Below are positions 1 through 14,200 of a stretch of DNA of 64,000 bases, one piece after another (the first letter of the stretch is position 1; every line of letters starts with the position of its first letter). The notes beneath the pieces were generated by a model. That model was not told where the DNA came from and did no database searches. It saw nothing but the letters and a program-made list of their open reading frames with translations. The stretch is taken from positions 14,011,612 through 14,075,611 of the forward strand of contig NC_049991.1 in NCBI RefSeq assembly GCF_000003815.2, given 5' to 3'. The position numbers were made by a program, and so were the translations under genes. Source of the DNA: Branchiostoma floridae (Eukaryota > Chordata > Leptocardii > Amphioxiformes > Branchiostomatidae).

Positions 1-212
1 TATATGATATCATACGAAAGACAGTTTCATGCTGGAACACGAAATCATCAAGATCCGAAAATAAAATCTCCTTTTCGTCTGGAGACAATGTAATATAGCT
101 TGATATCAATTCCATATGCTACAAAATATATGCACTTGGTGAGTGTGTCAGTGTGTGTGTGTAGTTTGAACCTAAAGGTCAAAGGTCACATGTACACATT
201 TCCCTCTCCCAG
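1..212. other. Upstream flank or intron before the first visible WDR90 exon
   Basis: No coding exon was recognised. A pyrimidine tract and AG at 211-212 form the acceptor of exon 1. A short TG-rich stretch lies at about 142-163. The ATG-containing first exon of WDR90 was not found here. Confidence 0.6.
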
Positions 213-2245
213 TGTGGCAGCACCCCTATGTGAACGTGTTCAAGCACCTGAACGTGGCAGAATGGAAGAAAGCCAGCAAGGAAGGGGAGGTGTCCACAAT
301 CATGGTCAGACAAGCTGATGCTTTGAACTGGCTGAGCCATACAATTTGACATATTATATAATATTATTACCCACTGCACTAGCAATAGTATTGGTATCAA
401 TAGCATCCGTAGTAATAATAGTATTTCATAGTATAAGATAAGTACTTAAGATGAAAAGCAATATAGTATATACCCAACAGCCTCTGAGTCTGAGCATTGT
501 TAGGGTGGGGGGGGGGGGGGTTGCCCGGGAAAGAATATATGCTGGGAAGCTTGTAGTCTCGCCTACAAGTACAGTGGGCCTGCTACCAGTCAGTTTCTAC
601 AAAGGCCCATTAAAAAGTGTGGATGTGCGAATTTCCCATAATAAATGCTAAGTAGTGCTAGTAGTACATGGTGCTCATGCCTCGTTGGGCATCCTGCCAG
701 GTTGTCACCCTGACATCATCACGATTGGTCATATATGGTCTTTTATTTTTTATGTCATGTTGATTACATGTTTGAACAGGACAAGACCTTGAAGTCCAGC
801 GTGTACAGAGTGACCGGTTCAGTGCCTGCAGGGAACTACATCCAGCTGCCCAAGACAGCCTCCCAGTCCCTGGGTCTCACAGGGAGGTTCCTGTACATCC
901 TCTTCAAACCCATCCCTGGCAAGTACTTCGTGGTGCACCTGGATGTGGCAACACAGGTGGGAAGGGTGTTTTCATTGCCTTTTGATATCAATGATGTATA
1001 TGTAACCTGGTATCCAGTCTAATTTGTGGCTTGGCCTAGATTGTAGCTAGTGCTGGCTGCCTACGCGTGAAAATCCTACTGGGTGTGAACGATTACCCTA
1101 GCGGCAGAGAGCTAAATCTGCCCCGTAGAGAGTCTGCACTGGCTAAATAGGCTAAGCCTTAACAATTAGGCTGATCTAATCCTGAAATATTTTGCTGATT
1201 GCAAGAATTATTTTATATACAAGTTTTGAATATAACTTACAAGTACCTTTGTTTCCCCTGCCCTCCAGGATGGTCTTGTTATCAGGATATCCTTTTCCAA
1301 CCTGTTCCGTGAGTTCAAGTCCACAGCCACCTGGCTACAGTTCCCTTATGTTTGCCACGCGGCTCGTGGCTCGGTACAGGAGCTGGCGTCCATCGGTAAC
1401 CATGACAACCTGGGCCCCGCCCCAGCCGCCATGCGGTGGACGGTGCTGATGCTTGATCTGCACTATATCCTGTCTGTGTACCTGAACCAAAGGTATCCTG
1501 ACATAGGTTCAAGGCTGGAAATAGTTTGGAGGAAACCATAAAAGTATAGAAGACCAAATTTCTCTTTAAAATATTCTCTTGAAAATTTGGTATTATTTTA
1601 AGCTAATTGGAGCCTATAGTTGAAAGATAATTTTAGTCTATACACCTTCTGTGCAGCCTGTGCACCTTCTAGTGAGAATTTCTCCAGGTTCAGGTGTAGC
1701 AAACAAAAAAGCTAGTCAAATACTATAAAATAGGTTTATAAATTAGATACATGTAGTTTGTCCATACTTGACTCACCCCTAGTGCAGACAGTGGCATGAT
1801 CAATGTTCTACTGCTGTGTGCATGCCCTGGCTCATATTGTTTATTCTGCAGGTATGCTTACCTGAAGAGTGTGCGACTCTGTGCAAACCTGTTTGTCAAG
1901 AACATGTTCACCAGTGACATGGAGTATGAACCAGGTAAATATACAGCAAACAATTCTTCCCTCAGAATCAGTTCCTGGTATCCTTTAGAAAATTTCTAAA
2001 ATTGATGGATAATTCTTGTTTCTAACTGTTCAATGTACACCCAGGTTTGTCCCTGTCTGAAGCAAAGAAGACAGGTGTGTTAGCACATGGTGTCACCCCC
2101 ATGCCGCGTGAAATGGCCTTTCCCGTACCTAAGGGAGAGACATGGCACGACAGGTACGACTTCGTCAGATTTCCCTCCGCGACCAAGAAGCCTCCATTTG
2201 ACTCCATCCAGAGGGGGGACAAAACAACACAAGTTTCACAGTTTG
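213..2245 (+). CDS. WDR90: WDR90 exons 1-5: N-terminal CFA20/DUF667-like domain
   Basis: About 259 residues. The segment opens with a WQHPYVNVFKH motif and continues with YIQLPK, SLGLTGRFLYILFK, HLDVATQDG and STATWLQFP, all typical of the CFA20 (Bug22-like) fold at the start of WDR90. The stretch near 2095-2160 (TPMPREMAFPVPKGE, then WHDRY) is a WDR90 signature. In the family this domain targets the protein to centriolar and axonemal microtubules. Exon 1 starts with the last two bases of a codon (phase 1), so a short first exon with the ATG must lie to the left of position 1 or go unrecognised in 1-212. Confidence 0.93.
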
Positions 2246-5200
2246 GTAAGAGCAAATTTTGATATCAAATACTGAATTTTATCAGCATTATGTATGTCCT
2301 TTGACACTCTTCTAGAATAATAGAAAAACACGTCTAGTGAACTCATTTACAAGGATTGTAAGAAAATGTCCTTAGTAGAGTTTGAAACACCCCTTATCAT
2401 CAGTGGTGTATCCCTTACCTATCCCAGCGGAACCTGGCACCATCAGTCCGAAGAGAACAGAACCGAAGGAAGTCCAAACCAGTCGGCCAATCAGAAATCC
2501 TGTATCAACAATCAACCACATCACCTCTCCCAAGAGGGGACCACACAAGAGGAGACCAATCACGGCGAGCCTTCCTCCAGTAGGGGTTGCCACAGCAACC
2601 AGTTCGGAGTCTTCCATTGCTGTTCAGCCGGTGGGGGATGAGGTCCATGTTTATGCTCACCCCACAGATGAAGTTATTGTACACAGGTAAAGAGTATGTA
2701 GTTAATTGATAGCTATATACCTTACCTTAGACCTTAGATCCTCCTGCAACACTGTTGCATTGGTCAACTCGGTGAGTGTACTTTCTCCATAGGGTGCAAT
2801 TTTGTGCTGTTACTGTCATGAAAGCTGTATACAGTAACAGCTATCTCTTTATCTTTATCTTGCTTGTCTTACATGAAATTGGGCTATATCGCAAATGTTT
2901 GACAGTTCATTCCTGTTACGAGTGATTGCTGTTTTTGTTCACATCCGGTGTATTCTACGCGACAGGCACTTACCAGCACATCAGTAGATTAGATTCAGAT
3001 TCAGATTCAGCTTTATTCCTGGATGACTTGGCATGTATATACACATGAAATACGTCATCGGTCACAGAATCAACTTTAAAACATTAATGCATTACAACAT
3101 TTAAAATTAGACAGTAATCGGATTAAGAAAATAGACATGACAGAATCAACATTCTTTACCGATCATCTAGCACTTTCGTACAGCAAACTTACAGAGCGGG
3201 GTGCAAATGACATCTCATGTCGCTTCGTTTTACTTCTAGATGCCCTGTATCAGGCTTCCCGACGAAGACTGTACGAACTGTCCTGAGGTGAAGTAAAGAA
3301 CTCCCTCAGCGGAGAGCTACTGTCCCGCAGTATGTTTTGTAGAGTCTTCAGCGTCGCTGCGTCCCGTCTGTCTGATAGTGAGGGCAGGGAGTCAGATGGG
3401 ATAGTCAGATTAGATTGTTTGTTGATTTTTAGTTAGTTAAAATTAGAAGATCAAAATACAAGTTGATATGTGAATTAATCTTCTACCTGCTTTCTGTCTA
3501 CCAGTATGTCACTGGGACATCATCACGATCGCTCATTAGCATGTATCTGTTTTTGTAGTGGAAAAGTACATCATTTCACCCATTCATTTAATTTCTTACA
3601 CCCAGGCATAATGAGGAGACAGGAAAGGTATCGTCGGTCCGAGCGAGTGTTCCGTCCACAGCAGGACCAATCAGGTCCTCTGTGCCAAAGCAGTCGGCAC
3701 CCCGTCCCACTGCACCGGTCACCAAGAAGTCTCGCCATCGCACGTTAAAACCAGACCCCATCCTGAAGTTGAAAAGGATTGTGGGTTTTGGAGGCAGCAC
3801 AACAAGAGATGTGAGTTATGAATGATTACTTTGTGAAGCAATTCTATCTGTGCGAGAGACAGTTTATTCCAAATTTTTGTGGAACACAGAATTTACAAGT
3901 AAATTTTTCTTCAAAATACCGTGTGATAAAACAGTGCATATATAGTATTGCATTTTCTGTGCTATAAACCATTGAAATTGTGCCTCTTTTAGTAACTTAT
4001 GTTTGTCTTTCTGCTTATTGGATGCATTTTCCCAAAGCACTTGTATTGCGCAATCAAACAAATATACAATATCCACCTTTGTTACAGGCACTGTGGACAG
4101 CCAATGGTCAGGAGATTGTTTATCCCTGCCATGCTGTCATCGTTGCCATGGAGACCGACAATGGGCACCAGAGGTTCCTTATTGGACACACAGATAAGGT
4201 AAGGATGGGCAAATCAAGACAGTATGGAATGCTTTCAAAGATAGGTTTGATTAGCCAATGTTGTTTTAGCCTTGCTGCTAGGAACCCTTTACAAAACTAG
4301 AGTCCAGTCAGACTGTTTGTAGGATAGAAAAATAAAAGTGTATACAGTTGCAATCAAGAAATCCATGTACGTGTATACAACTTTACAAGTTTTGTTTTAA
4401 TGTACAGGGAGTGATGTTCAGATACAAATGCAATACCTCAGGGGATACTATTGCATTTAGGTCCTCTTTGATTTTTGCAATGTCTCCTTTCATCATGTTA
4501 TAGACGTTAGTCATTTGGATTTCTTTCAGACTTTGTTCACGTCTGGAAAGTTATGTTTTAAGAGATTGAGTGATGTTCAGCATTGTGTACAAGAATGTGA
4601 CTGTGTATGTTGACCTTCTGTAATTACTGCAATCATCCTGCCATCATGTTGTAGGTGTCCGCCCTGAGTTTTGACGGGTACTCCAGACTGCTGGCCTCGG
4701 CACAGACAGGTTCCACCGCTGTTGTCAGAGTTTGGCGCTTCCATAACGGGGAGTGTCTATCTGTCTTTAAAACACATGTCCACTCTGCTCACAGTCTTAG
4801 GTCAGTATATTTTATGTTTCCTACACTACAAATATTAAGATACATTGCCAGTTTAACAAAATCAACGTAGTGCTATAAAAAAAAGTATAAGGTTATTTTG
4901 TTTGATGTGAAATATTTATGAGAAGATACATGTACATAATGAAATTGGGTATACATAGTTTCATGTCCTACATATCATCCCAAGTTTCCCAATAATGTGC
5001 TCATATTACTCAATCATCAGTCACAAGATTCAGATCTGCCCCAGGCTGGAAGGGCATTGGCTGCAATAAAAGAATATGCTGCTTTTTGTCTAGTTGTGAT
5101 AGTTTTGTTCACAAAGAGCAATCATAAAATGAATTAATATCTGACTTGGATGTTTGATCAAAGAAATTTCATAATCATTAATTTTATCTGAATTGATTCT

Positions 5201-8200
5201 CATTCAGTTTTACATTCCTTTTCCTCACTAAAATCTTATACAATTTAAAACTTAAAATGCCTTTCCTCAAATAGGTAATTTTTTTCTTTTCTTGTCTGCC
5301 ATGTTTAGATTGTTTTCTTGTATTTGTGTCCTCAGTTTCTCCCAAGATGGTGACGTACTATGTGGGGTTGGCAAAGATGGACATGGCAAAAATGTAAGTT
5401 ACAATAAAAGTTAATTTGAAACTTTGGAAGGCAAAGTATTGCCCAAATTTTGTTTTCTTGTATCTCCTTATAGTGAGGGCTTTTGTATACAATACTGTAA
5501 CAGCAACATGTATGTAGAAATCATTGTTGGTAGAATTAAAGATTTAATATTGCTTACTAGTAGAATTTTCTCTTGAAGAGACATTAACTGTATATTCCTG
5601 TATGGCCCTCGCCTGTTTTAGATGGTGGTGGTGTGGGACACGTCCCGGGTGACCAGGGGAGGGAATGTGGATGTCCTGGCTAAGGCACACACAGATGTGG
5701 ACATTATACAGCTCAGACTGGCTCCCCACGATCCCACAAGGTATGTAATGTCTTGTACAACAGGAATTTTTCTCCTCTTTTGTAGTGTACTGTAGTACAA
5801 AAATTCTCTTATGTTGATTTCTTGCAAAGACGGTATTTTATGTTCAAAAAATATTAAGCTTGTAGACAAGATGGTGGCAAGTTATGTTCTCAACTGAAAC
5901 TAAAAATTTGTGAATCAAAGAAAACTTAAGTGATTAGTATGTTCTTGATGCAGTGGTCTGGTGTCAGCTTTCCTTCCAACTTTCTACAAACGTGGACTGC
6001 TCTTCTTAGAGTTTACTTCAAACCATTCAAAGATTAGCCCAAAGTTTGATGCTCTTTGACACAGCTGCCACCGAATGTAGGGAAGAATATATAGAGACAT
6101 ACACTCTCTGCTTGCCTGGTCACAACTGAGCCGGATGGATCTGGGGTCTGGTCCCTTTATTGAATCATTATCAGAAACATGTAGGGTGGCCCTGTCATAA
6201 GACCACCTAGTATTATTGATCTTCCTGTTGTCTCACATTGCAACATCCATATGTGCTCCTAATAATTGTAATGTTTTTTTTTAAAGGATGGTTTCATGTG
6301 GGCGCGACAACATCCGGTTCTGGCGGCTGAAGCACGGTTCGCTGCGGTCGGCGCCGGTGTCCCTGGGGGAGTACCACTCCATGGAGTTCACTGACATCAT
6401 GTTCCCTGTCACGGCAGACCGCGAGAGTCACGCTTCGGAACGCAAGCTTGTGTGAGTCAACTGATTCGTGTTGATTCATTTCCACAGTTATATACATATT
6501 GAGCCCACTAAATCTCATATTTCACATAATACTTGATTTGTGTTAAGCATATTTAGTGAAGTGAAGTTGCCTGATGTATTCTTCCCATTGTGAAGAATTT
6601 CCTAGCACTTCCTGTGACAATTGCCTTGTGATGTGTACATTGTACATTAGTATCCAAGTGAAAATATAGGATGTAAATTTGACAACATAATGTAATGCGT
6701 ATAGTTGCATATCCCATATGATTATAATTATAAATTTTTCTCAAAGAAGTGTGAAACTACTTTGCCTTCTGACAGTACAAAGATGTAAATAGATTGTTCA
6801 TTCACAGTGCTTACCATGCTGCTGTATTCAACAATTTGTGCACTTTAGCTCTAAGCAGGTACTGGGCACATGCACAGTACTTATTAGTGCCTAATCAGGG
6901 CTCGAAACACCACCTGCATATGCAGGTTAGTGCAGGTAAAATTGGAGCTGTGCAGGTATTTCTGGTGTCTACCTGCACCTAACCTGCACTGGTCCATGTA
7001 CTGTGTTTTATACAGAAATGTCCAATGATGCAGGTGTATGTGGATTGTTATTAGCTACATTGGCTGTTACCACAATAAAAAGAAAAAATAGCAATTGTTC
7101 CTCAACAGTTTTAGTATGATCCATGCTTCCTAAATTCAGAGTGGTGCAGGTAAAATTTGTCTGGTGCAGGTAAGTTTCAATGTCACCTGCACCAGTGCAG
7201 GTATGCAGAAAAAAGTATTTCGAGCCCTGCTAATTATGTTTGGTTTGTATCCCCCAGCTATGCCAGCACCAGGTCAGGGTACATATTTGAGGTGAATGCT
7301 GCAGACATCTCCATCCACCACGTACGTAGGTTACTGCCGGTAGACCCTGGGCCGCACCGCGAGAAACCTACCTTTCACTCAGGTATGGAGCAAAGATATC
7401 AAAGTTGTAATCAAACCAAACCCACAGACAAAGAAATGCGCAAATAGCAGTTACTTACAAGCAACTGGATATTTCCAAAATCATATCCAATTCCTTGAGT
7501 AACTGCTAAAACAGTCTGGATGTCTAACCTTCATCAATGCAGGAAATATATTGATAGACTCAAAGTAGTGACCAAAAGGCAAAAGGATATTTTGAAGTAC
7601 GCATATGCCCCCCCCCCCTTTGACTTATCTGATGTTTGTTCCTTGCAGTGGCTGGTGGGATAGCAGTTAATGCCATCTATGTAAACGAGAGCTTTTGTGT
7701 GACTGGATCAGATGATGGCTATCTCCGTCTCTGGCCGCTAGATTTCACCAGTGTCTTTTTAGAAGCAGGTAAGTTGAAGCTTTGACATTTTTATCATTGC
7801 AGAAAACATTGTTTGAAAGAAATCTAATCTTACCATCTAATCTAACCTAATCTAGTGTAATCTAATTTCATTATCGAATCGAATCTAGGATAGATGCCAT
7901 ACCGTACCTTAATGCTATGACATTTGAATGTTAGAAGTAAGTCTTATTATTCCATACCTAGAGCATGAAGGTCCAGTGACTGCTGTCAGAGCAAGCCATG
8001 ATGGGTTGAAGGTGTTGGCAGGCACAACCACTGTAAGTGTAGTTTGCTGATTCTGTCTCGATATCTTATGTTTCCTTTAATAGCAACATGAATCCCTCTA
8101 TTGACAATGAGTCTTTCTGCTTTCCTGACTGTTGCTAATCTCCAGGCAGATTTACCAGTGGCATAAGATAGCATCAAAATTGGCTAAGGGGTACAGCTGG

Positions 8201-11200
8201 CCAAAGGGAGTCATCAGCCACTGGAAGCCAAACACACTCGTCATATGCCGGCTTCACTCCTCTGGCAGCCTTTGATACTACATGTATCTTATGCTACCGT
8301 AGGATCTGCTTGGATATTAGACAGTTGCCAGTTAAACTTCAATTTTAAGCAAAGGTTCACAGCTATGAAATTGTTACAACTCTCATAAGCACTCCAACTG
8401 TAAGTAACCAGTAACAATTCTTGATAAATATATGTTTGATGTACAGGGAAACCTGGGCATTCTTGACATCCCCACGCGGTCCTACACCACTGTCATGCGG
8501 TCACACACTGACCGCATCTCAGACATGAGCCTGGACTTGACCCGGGCACACATAGCAACGGTATCAGCTGACCACACCATCAGGGTTTGGGACATGACCA
8601 ATTTCAAGCAGGTACAGTCAATGGTGGTTCTATTCTCCAAAACGTTTTCTTTCAGCATGGAATACATGTTGTTTACAGTACAAGTGCTTCTCTGTAGATT
8701 TTCAACATGATTTTTTAATGCATTGCAGGCCAACTAACAGGTTTGATTGAAGATAGGTTTCCTAATACTAAGTTGCTGGCAAAGAATTGTTAAAATTCTA
8801 ACTGAAAACTTGTACGTTTACCAAATATGACAGTCTTTCTTGCTCAAAAAATCAGTCAATACAAAGGGAAAGATGTCAACAAAATAATATATATCTTGCA
8901 TGTCTTGGGTGAAGCTAATGTTGGCTTTCACAAGTTTATTGTTATCAGTAGAAAAAAAGATTAACAAAATTATTATTTCTGCCCCTGCTCAGCTGTATGA
9001 CTTCAGTGCACCCAAGGAGTGCCCGTGTGCGGTAGCGTACCACCCCTCCCAGCAGGTTCTCGCCTGTGGGTTTGAGAACGGCTGTGTGAGAGTCTTCAAT
9101 GTGTCCAGCACCAGCCTCATAGCAGAACACAAGTAAGAACATTTCAGCGTTAACCATTTTTATAGCTGTTTAAGTTGCACTCAGTCTGCAATTTTGAAAT
9201 CTGTGGCTCAGATTGCTTGCACCATAAATTTTAAAAACCTCCTTAATTCATAGGTAAGAGATGAAGGATGCCTGGCAGCTGCAGAACACTTTTCTATGTC
9301 TCATACATGAAGTTGATGAACCTAGGATATGATGTGATATAATGTCATCTGTTTCTTTCCCTCGATACATATTTTACATCCTTGTTATGTTGCACATTAT
9401 GTTCCTGACAGACAACATCGTGGGAAGGTTGTAGGGCTGACCTTCTCCCCTAGCGGCTCTTACCTGTACAGCGCTGACTACTTCGGTACCCTGGTCATGT
9501 ACAGCACCACTGAGCCTGATTACGCTATCATCAGGGTTCTGGGTAGGTCTCTCTGCTAACACAGTCAGTCATATCACCTTCCAGTCTTAATTCTGTTGCT
9601 TTGAGACATTTTCTACTATTCAGAATGAATTCCTTCTCAAAGCAGCTGAAACGTTTATTCTGTGCATCCTGTACTGGGAGGGCTGTACAATATAAAAGAC
9701 ATTTGTGACAAAACTGTTTCAAATTACCAATGAATGTGTACAAATAAAGTATAGTGTAGGAAGCATGATGTGAGATACTTTTTTGAAGAGTGGAGTGTCA
9801 TGTACTTCTATGTGTTTCCATGCTTGTCTCCAGGACTTGTCATATAAGCAGTTTTCATGCATGAACTTAAAATGAAGCCAGAAGTAAACTGAAATGTATG
9901 ATCTAATATTTCTATTTGAGATGGTGTAACCTGAGACTATTTGTTGCTAGGCAACATGGTTGCTAGGAGTGAGGCCCACGCCCCCCATGCCCTGGCCATG
10001 AGTGAAGACAGTCGCCATCTTGCCTTTGTCGGTCCCTCTGACTTCACTGTGTCAGTAGTAGATGCAAGATCTCTGGATGAGGTACTGGTATCCTTTTTTT
10101 CTTACCCAATATATCTTATTTAATTTTATGGTATGTTGTAATATGTACAAAAAATGTGTATGTAAATCCGGGCTATCTCCAGGACCTGTCCCTCTGTCCC
10201 AAACTGGAAGTTTACTTGTTTGGAAGGATGAAATTTCAACCCCATCTGTCAAAAATACCCAAGCTCAATATTGATGACATAACATTGATAAAAATTTATT
10301 TTCATAAGCTTGAAAGGCAGATTTGACAACATATGGGAACCTAACATTTAAGCTAGAGACAGCACTGAAATAGGTGATCAATTGTATTGTTATGCCTTGT
10401 GAACTACATGTATGTGCCACAGGAATACACTATTGACTAAAGCTTGTCCTATAAACATGTGAGTCATTGATTGATTTTCCAGGTTCTGCGAGTGGACATC
10501 ACATCTATGGAGCCAGACGTTGCCCGGTCAGTTGTGGACCGGGCAGTGAGAGTCCACTTCTCTCCTGCCGCGGCCAGACAGCTACTGGTTGCCACGTCAT
10601 CCAATCGGCTTCTCCGTCTGGATGCAAGGACAGGCCGGCTGTTAAACGAGGTACAATATTTAGATATTGCAGTGTACAACATACTTTTCTGAGCCAGGTT
10701 GTCATTTAGATATTTACCCTGAGGAAGGTGACAGATGGTCACCCGATGGTCACCCAGATGTCGGTAGAAATAAAGTAAGGGTTGTATGAAAAAAGTCTCT
10801 TTATCTAATGACTTACCAACCAAATGGAGCTATTCATTATTAGAAATCCAGCAATTCTTTGAAATATTGAATAGTGCTAAATGCATAATCTGGACTAAAA
10901 GAAAGCGTTTTTTATATAAGTTTCTATTACTAACTATTGGGTCAACCTTTAGCCCCTCCAGGAATAGGATAAATCCCAAGTTTCCACCATCTCAATTTGG
11001 AAACTACTTTCTGTCGAGTATACTAGTATTCCTATTCTCACTGAAAGATAATGATAATGATTATGATCATGATTTTGCTGTTACATCAGGCAGCTTTTGA
11101 ATTGAAAAAGCTAACTGCATATTCCTTATCGGTATAGTACAATGTATTTGTAATATAATACAAAATGTATTTTAGTAGAGCTAGTAGATATCATATGCTA

Positions 11201-14200
11201 CATTCCCTTGTTTTCCCTCAGGTGTCCAACATCCACAGGTCCAGCTGCAGTGCCCTGGCAGTCAGTCAGGACTGCAGACACCTGGTGACAGCAGGTGACA
11301 AGGTGGTGAAAGTGTGGGACTACCACACGAGGCTGGACATCAACTTCCAGGTGCAGGAGTATAGAACATGCCTATCAAAGAACTAAACCTAAACTAGTGA
11401 AAGCAGAACATTTACTGTAACTCTTGAAAGTTAAAATGTTTCCAGTGGTTTTATGTTTTGTGGGATTTTGGAGTGATCTCTTCTTTATGAATTTAGTACA
11501 CAACAAATATACATTTCCATCACATACATGTATTAAATATACTACAGAGCAGCTTCAACCACAAATTAAAGTGGTTATTTCTATAAGATGTAATGTTCAG
11601 AACCAAGGACAGATCCATCTTACACTAATTGCTGTAGTCCTTTTTTTGCTTTGACTATGCTCTTTGGAAAAACACATTAATTAAAACATTTGAAAGAAGC
11701 TTTCTTTCCCTTTTTACCAACAAATTAACTTCCTACAAAAATAACTGAATTTACAGTACCTGTCAGTCACTGCAATTCTTTTAGAATTGCTTTGATTATT
11801 GAAGGAAATTCTGAAATCAGAACTTTAACCTAATAGTACTTGATCTACCAGGGTCTGGAAAAATTCCCAAATGTAGGATTGAGTCCTTTCACTGAAGTTT
11901 GTCCCCTGACAAATGTGACGAGAGGGAATGCATTTATTCTGTCATGTTCCAGGTTTTCATTGGCCACTCTGAGGCTATCAGTGGTGTAGGTTTCACCCCT
12001 GATGGTGCAGGCCTGGTCACAGTGGGCGATGCCATGTTCCTGTGGGACGTCATGGCAAATGTGAAGAAACCTGAGGAACCTGGGTATGTGCACCACGATT
12101 GAACGCATCTTTCTGTGTAAACTATGTTTTATACATGTACATGATGCTACAATTAATTTCAAAAAGATTCAGCTAAGATCATTTCACACTAATATCACCT
12201 TATGTCTTCTGAACATTGTGTTCAGCACCAGGAACAGGACTGTGCTGTATGTTGTTGCACCCTTACAATCTAGGATAGCTTACTGTAAATACAGAAATGT
12301 TCGCGGTGGATTAATGTTCGCGGTTTTCGCGGCGACCACTTTACCGCGAACTTAAATCCACCGCGAACATTTTTCTGTAAAGGTATTAGATCGCAGTCGA
12401 TGGTGTTACCGCGAAATTAAATCCACCGCGAAAAGTCATTTTCCCCGCTACCGCGAAATTAAATCCCCGCGAACTTAAATGCATTTACAGTATTTCTACG
12501 ATATGTTGTGTTCAGCACCAAGGACAGATCCATAAGTCTTATGGAAAGATGGATCTGTCCTTGGTGCTGAACACAACATATTGTAGAAATAAGCTACATG
12601 TACCCTAGCTTGTAAAGGTGCAACATCTTACAACAGAGTCCTGTTAGAAATACCACATGCATATGCAAGTTTATGCATGTAAAATTGGTTTGATGCAAGT
12701 AAGTTTAGACCAAACTTGCACCAGTGCCAGTTACTTTAATCCACTATTACCTACAAATGTAACCATGTACAAAGTTGGAAAGCTTGTCCAAAGTCTTTTT
12801 AAACAAGTGATCTCCAATAGTCTTAGTATACTAATTTCTCTGTAGCTTGAGGACAGTAAGGTTTTCCAATTTTGTGGTTGATGGTTTTGAAACCTTTGTT
12901 CATAATTTAGGGGCAGGACTCCAAAGAAGGCTTGGCATGAGGCAGATCCTGGTACTGGTGAGTTCAGAACTTGTCTTCAGTGGCATTTCAAGTTTAGGGT
13001 GCTGAGTGGATAATTATGTGATAAAGATTCTCCTTGAAAAAATGTTACATTTTTGTACTTCCAGTGAAGTCTCATATTATGCAGAGCTAGAGGCCTTAAC
13101 CTGACTCAGATCTTGATAAAACCAAACCAGGAAAGAAATCTCTATTATTCTACTATTCTAGTTTAGATGTAAGGATTAAGATTTATCTAAAATTCCTCAG
13201 ACACAAGGAGGTAGGTGTTAATATTATTCTTTCTTCACTACAAGTTGAACCCATCCATGATGTCAGAGACCAGTTGCTATTGGATACGAGCTACCAGCCA
13301 CGCCCAGCACCCATCCCCACCCGGTACTCCCCACCAAACATCAGCTCGATCCTCCCCACCATGAATGGAGGTAAGTACATGTAGTTCTTTCTCAAGGGAC
13401 TTAAAAATGTCTTTAGATCTTTGCAGAAATGTTTCAGAGGTAAGAATGAAGGCTGCACATTACAAAGCAAGAAAAGCTTTGGAAAAAGCTGACCACCCAA
13501 GTATGGGGTGACATGCTGCTAATTTTATAGCAGGGGTGTAGGAACTTGTCAACTATACAATAAAGGCCTGAAAACATAGTGATCTAGAAGAAAACAACAA
13601 TATCATCAACAATATCTGTTATGAATTGTCAGGATTTTTACATCTTTTCCTTGACTATCAAAAAAGTGGCTACTACTTTTAATGCTTTGCTTTTACTTAG
13701 GAAACATTTGACTGCAAACCTGAAACAGTTGACATGAAGGGAAGATTGTGGTATACTTGATTCTACTGTTTATAACTTAAATATCTTAACATTTCAGAGA
13801 TGCACACAGATGAGTTAAGGTCAGACACAGAGTCCGAGATGGGAGGAACAGAGGTTCTGATTGGCCCAGATCTGACAGATAGAACTGATGAAGAAACGGA
13901 CACAGCAACTGATGCAGTATGTACACCTTATTAATCCAAATGTATAGCCTTTATTGAATTTTATCAACATTTTATAGGCTCTTTCTGCACAAAGCAAGGC
14001 TCTTACCAACAAGGCTCCGATCAGTCCCCTGTCCCTTTTCAAGTTAAAATGACCCATCATACTGATGTCACACTTCTATTCAGGTCATGTGACATAGGCT
14101 TCTGGTCATTTCAACTTGACAAGGATCAGGCGGCTGTTGAAAAACTCGTTGGCAAGAACTTAATTTTGTGGAACTAGTGTGTATTGTCAGTTACTATCAC

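Larger units (their letters stand above)
12232..12645. repeat. Large foldback repeat with a nested MITE and a hairpin
   Basis: Outer arms at about 12232-12285 and 12592-12645 are inversely related (for example TTGCACCCTTACAA on the left against TTGTAAAGGTGCAA on the right). Between them lie a TA-flanked MITE (12293-12490) and a hairpin (12491-12591). This is a nested structure in the intron between exons 22 and 23. Confidence 0.55.
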
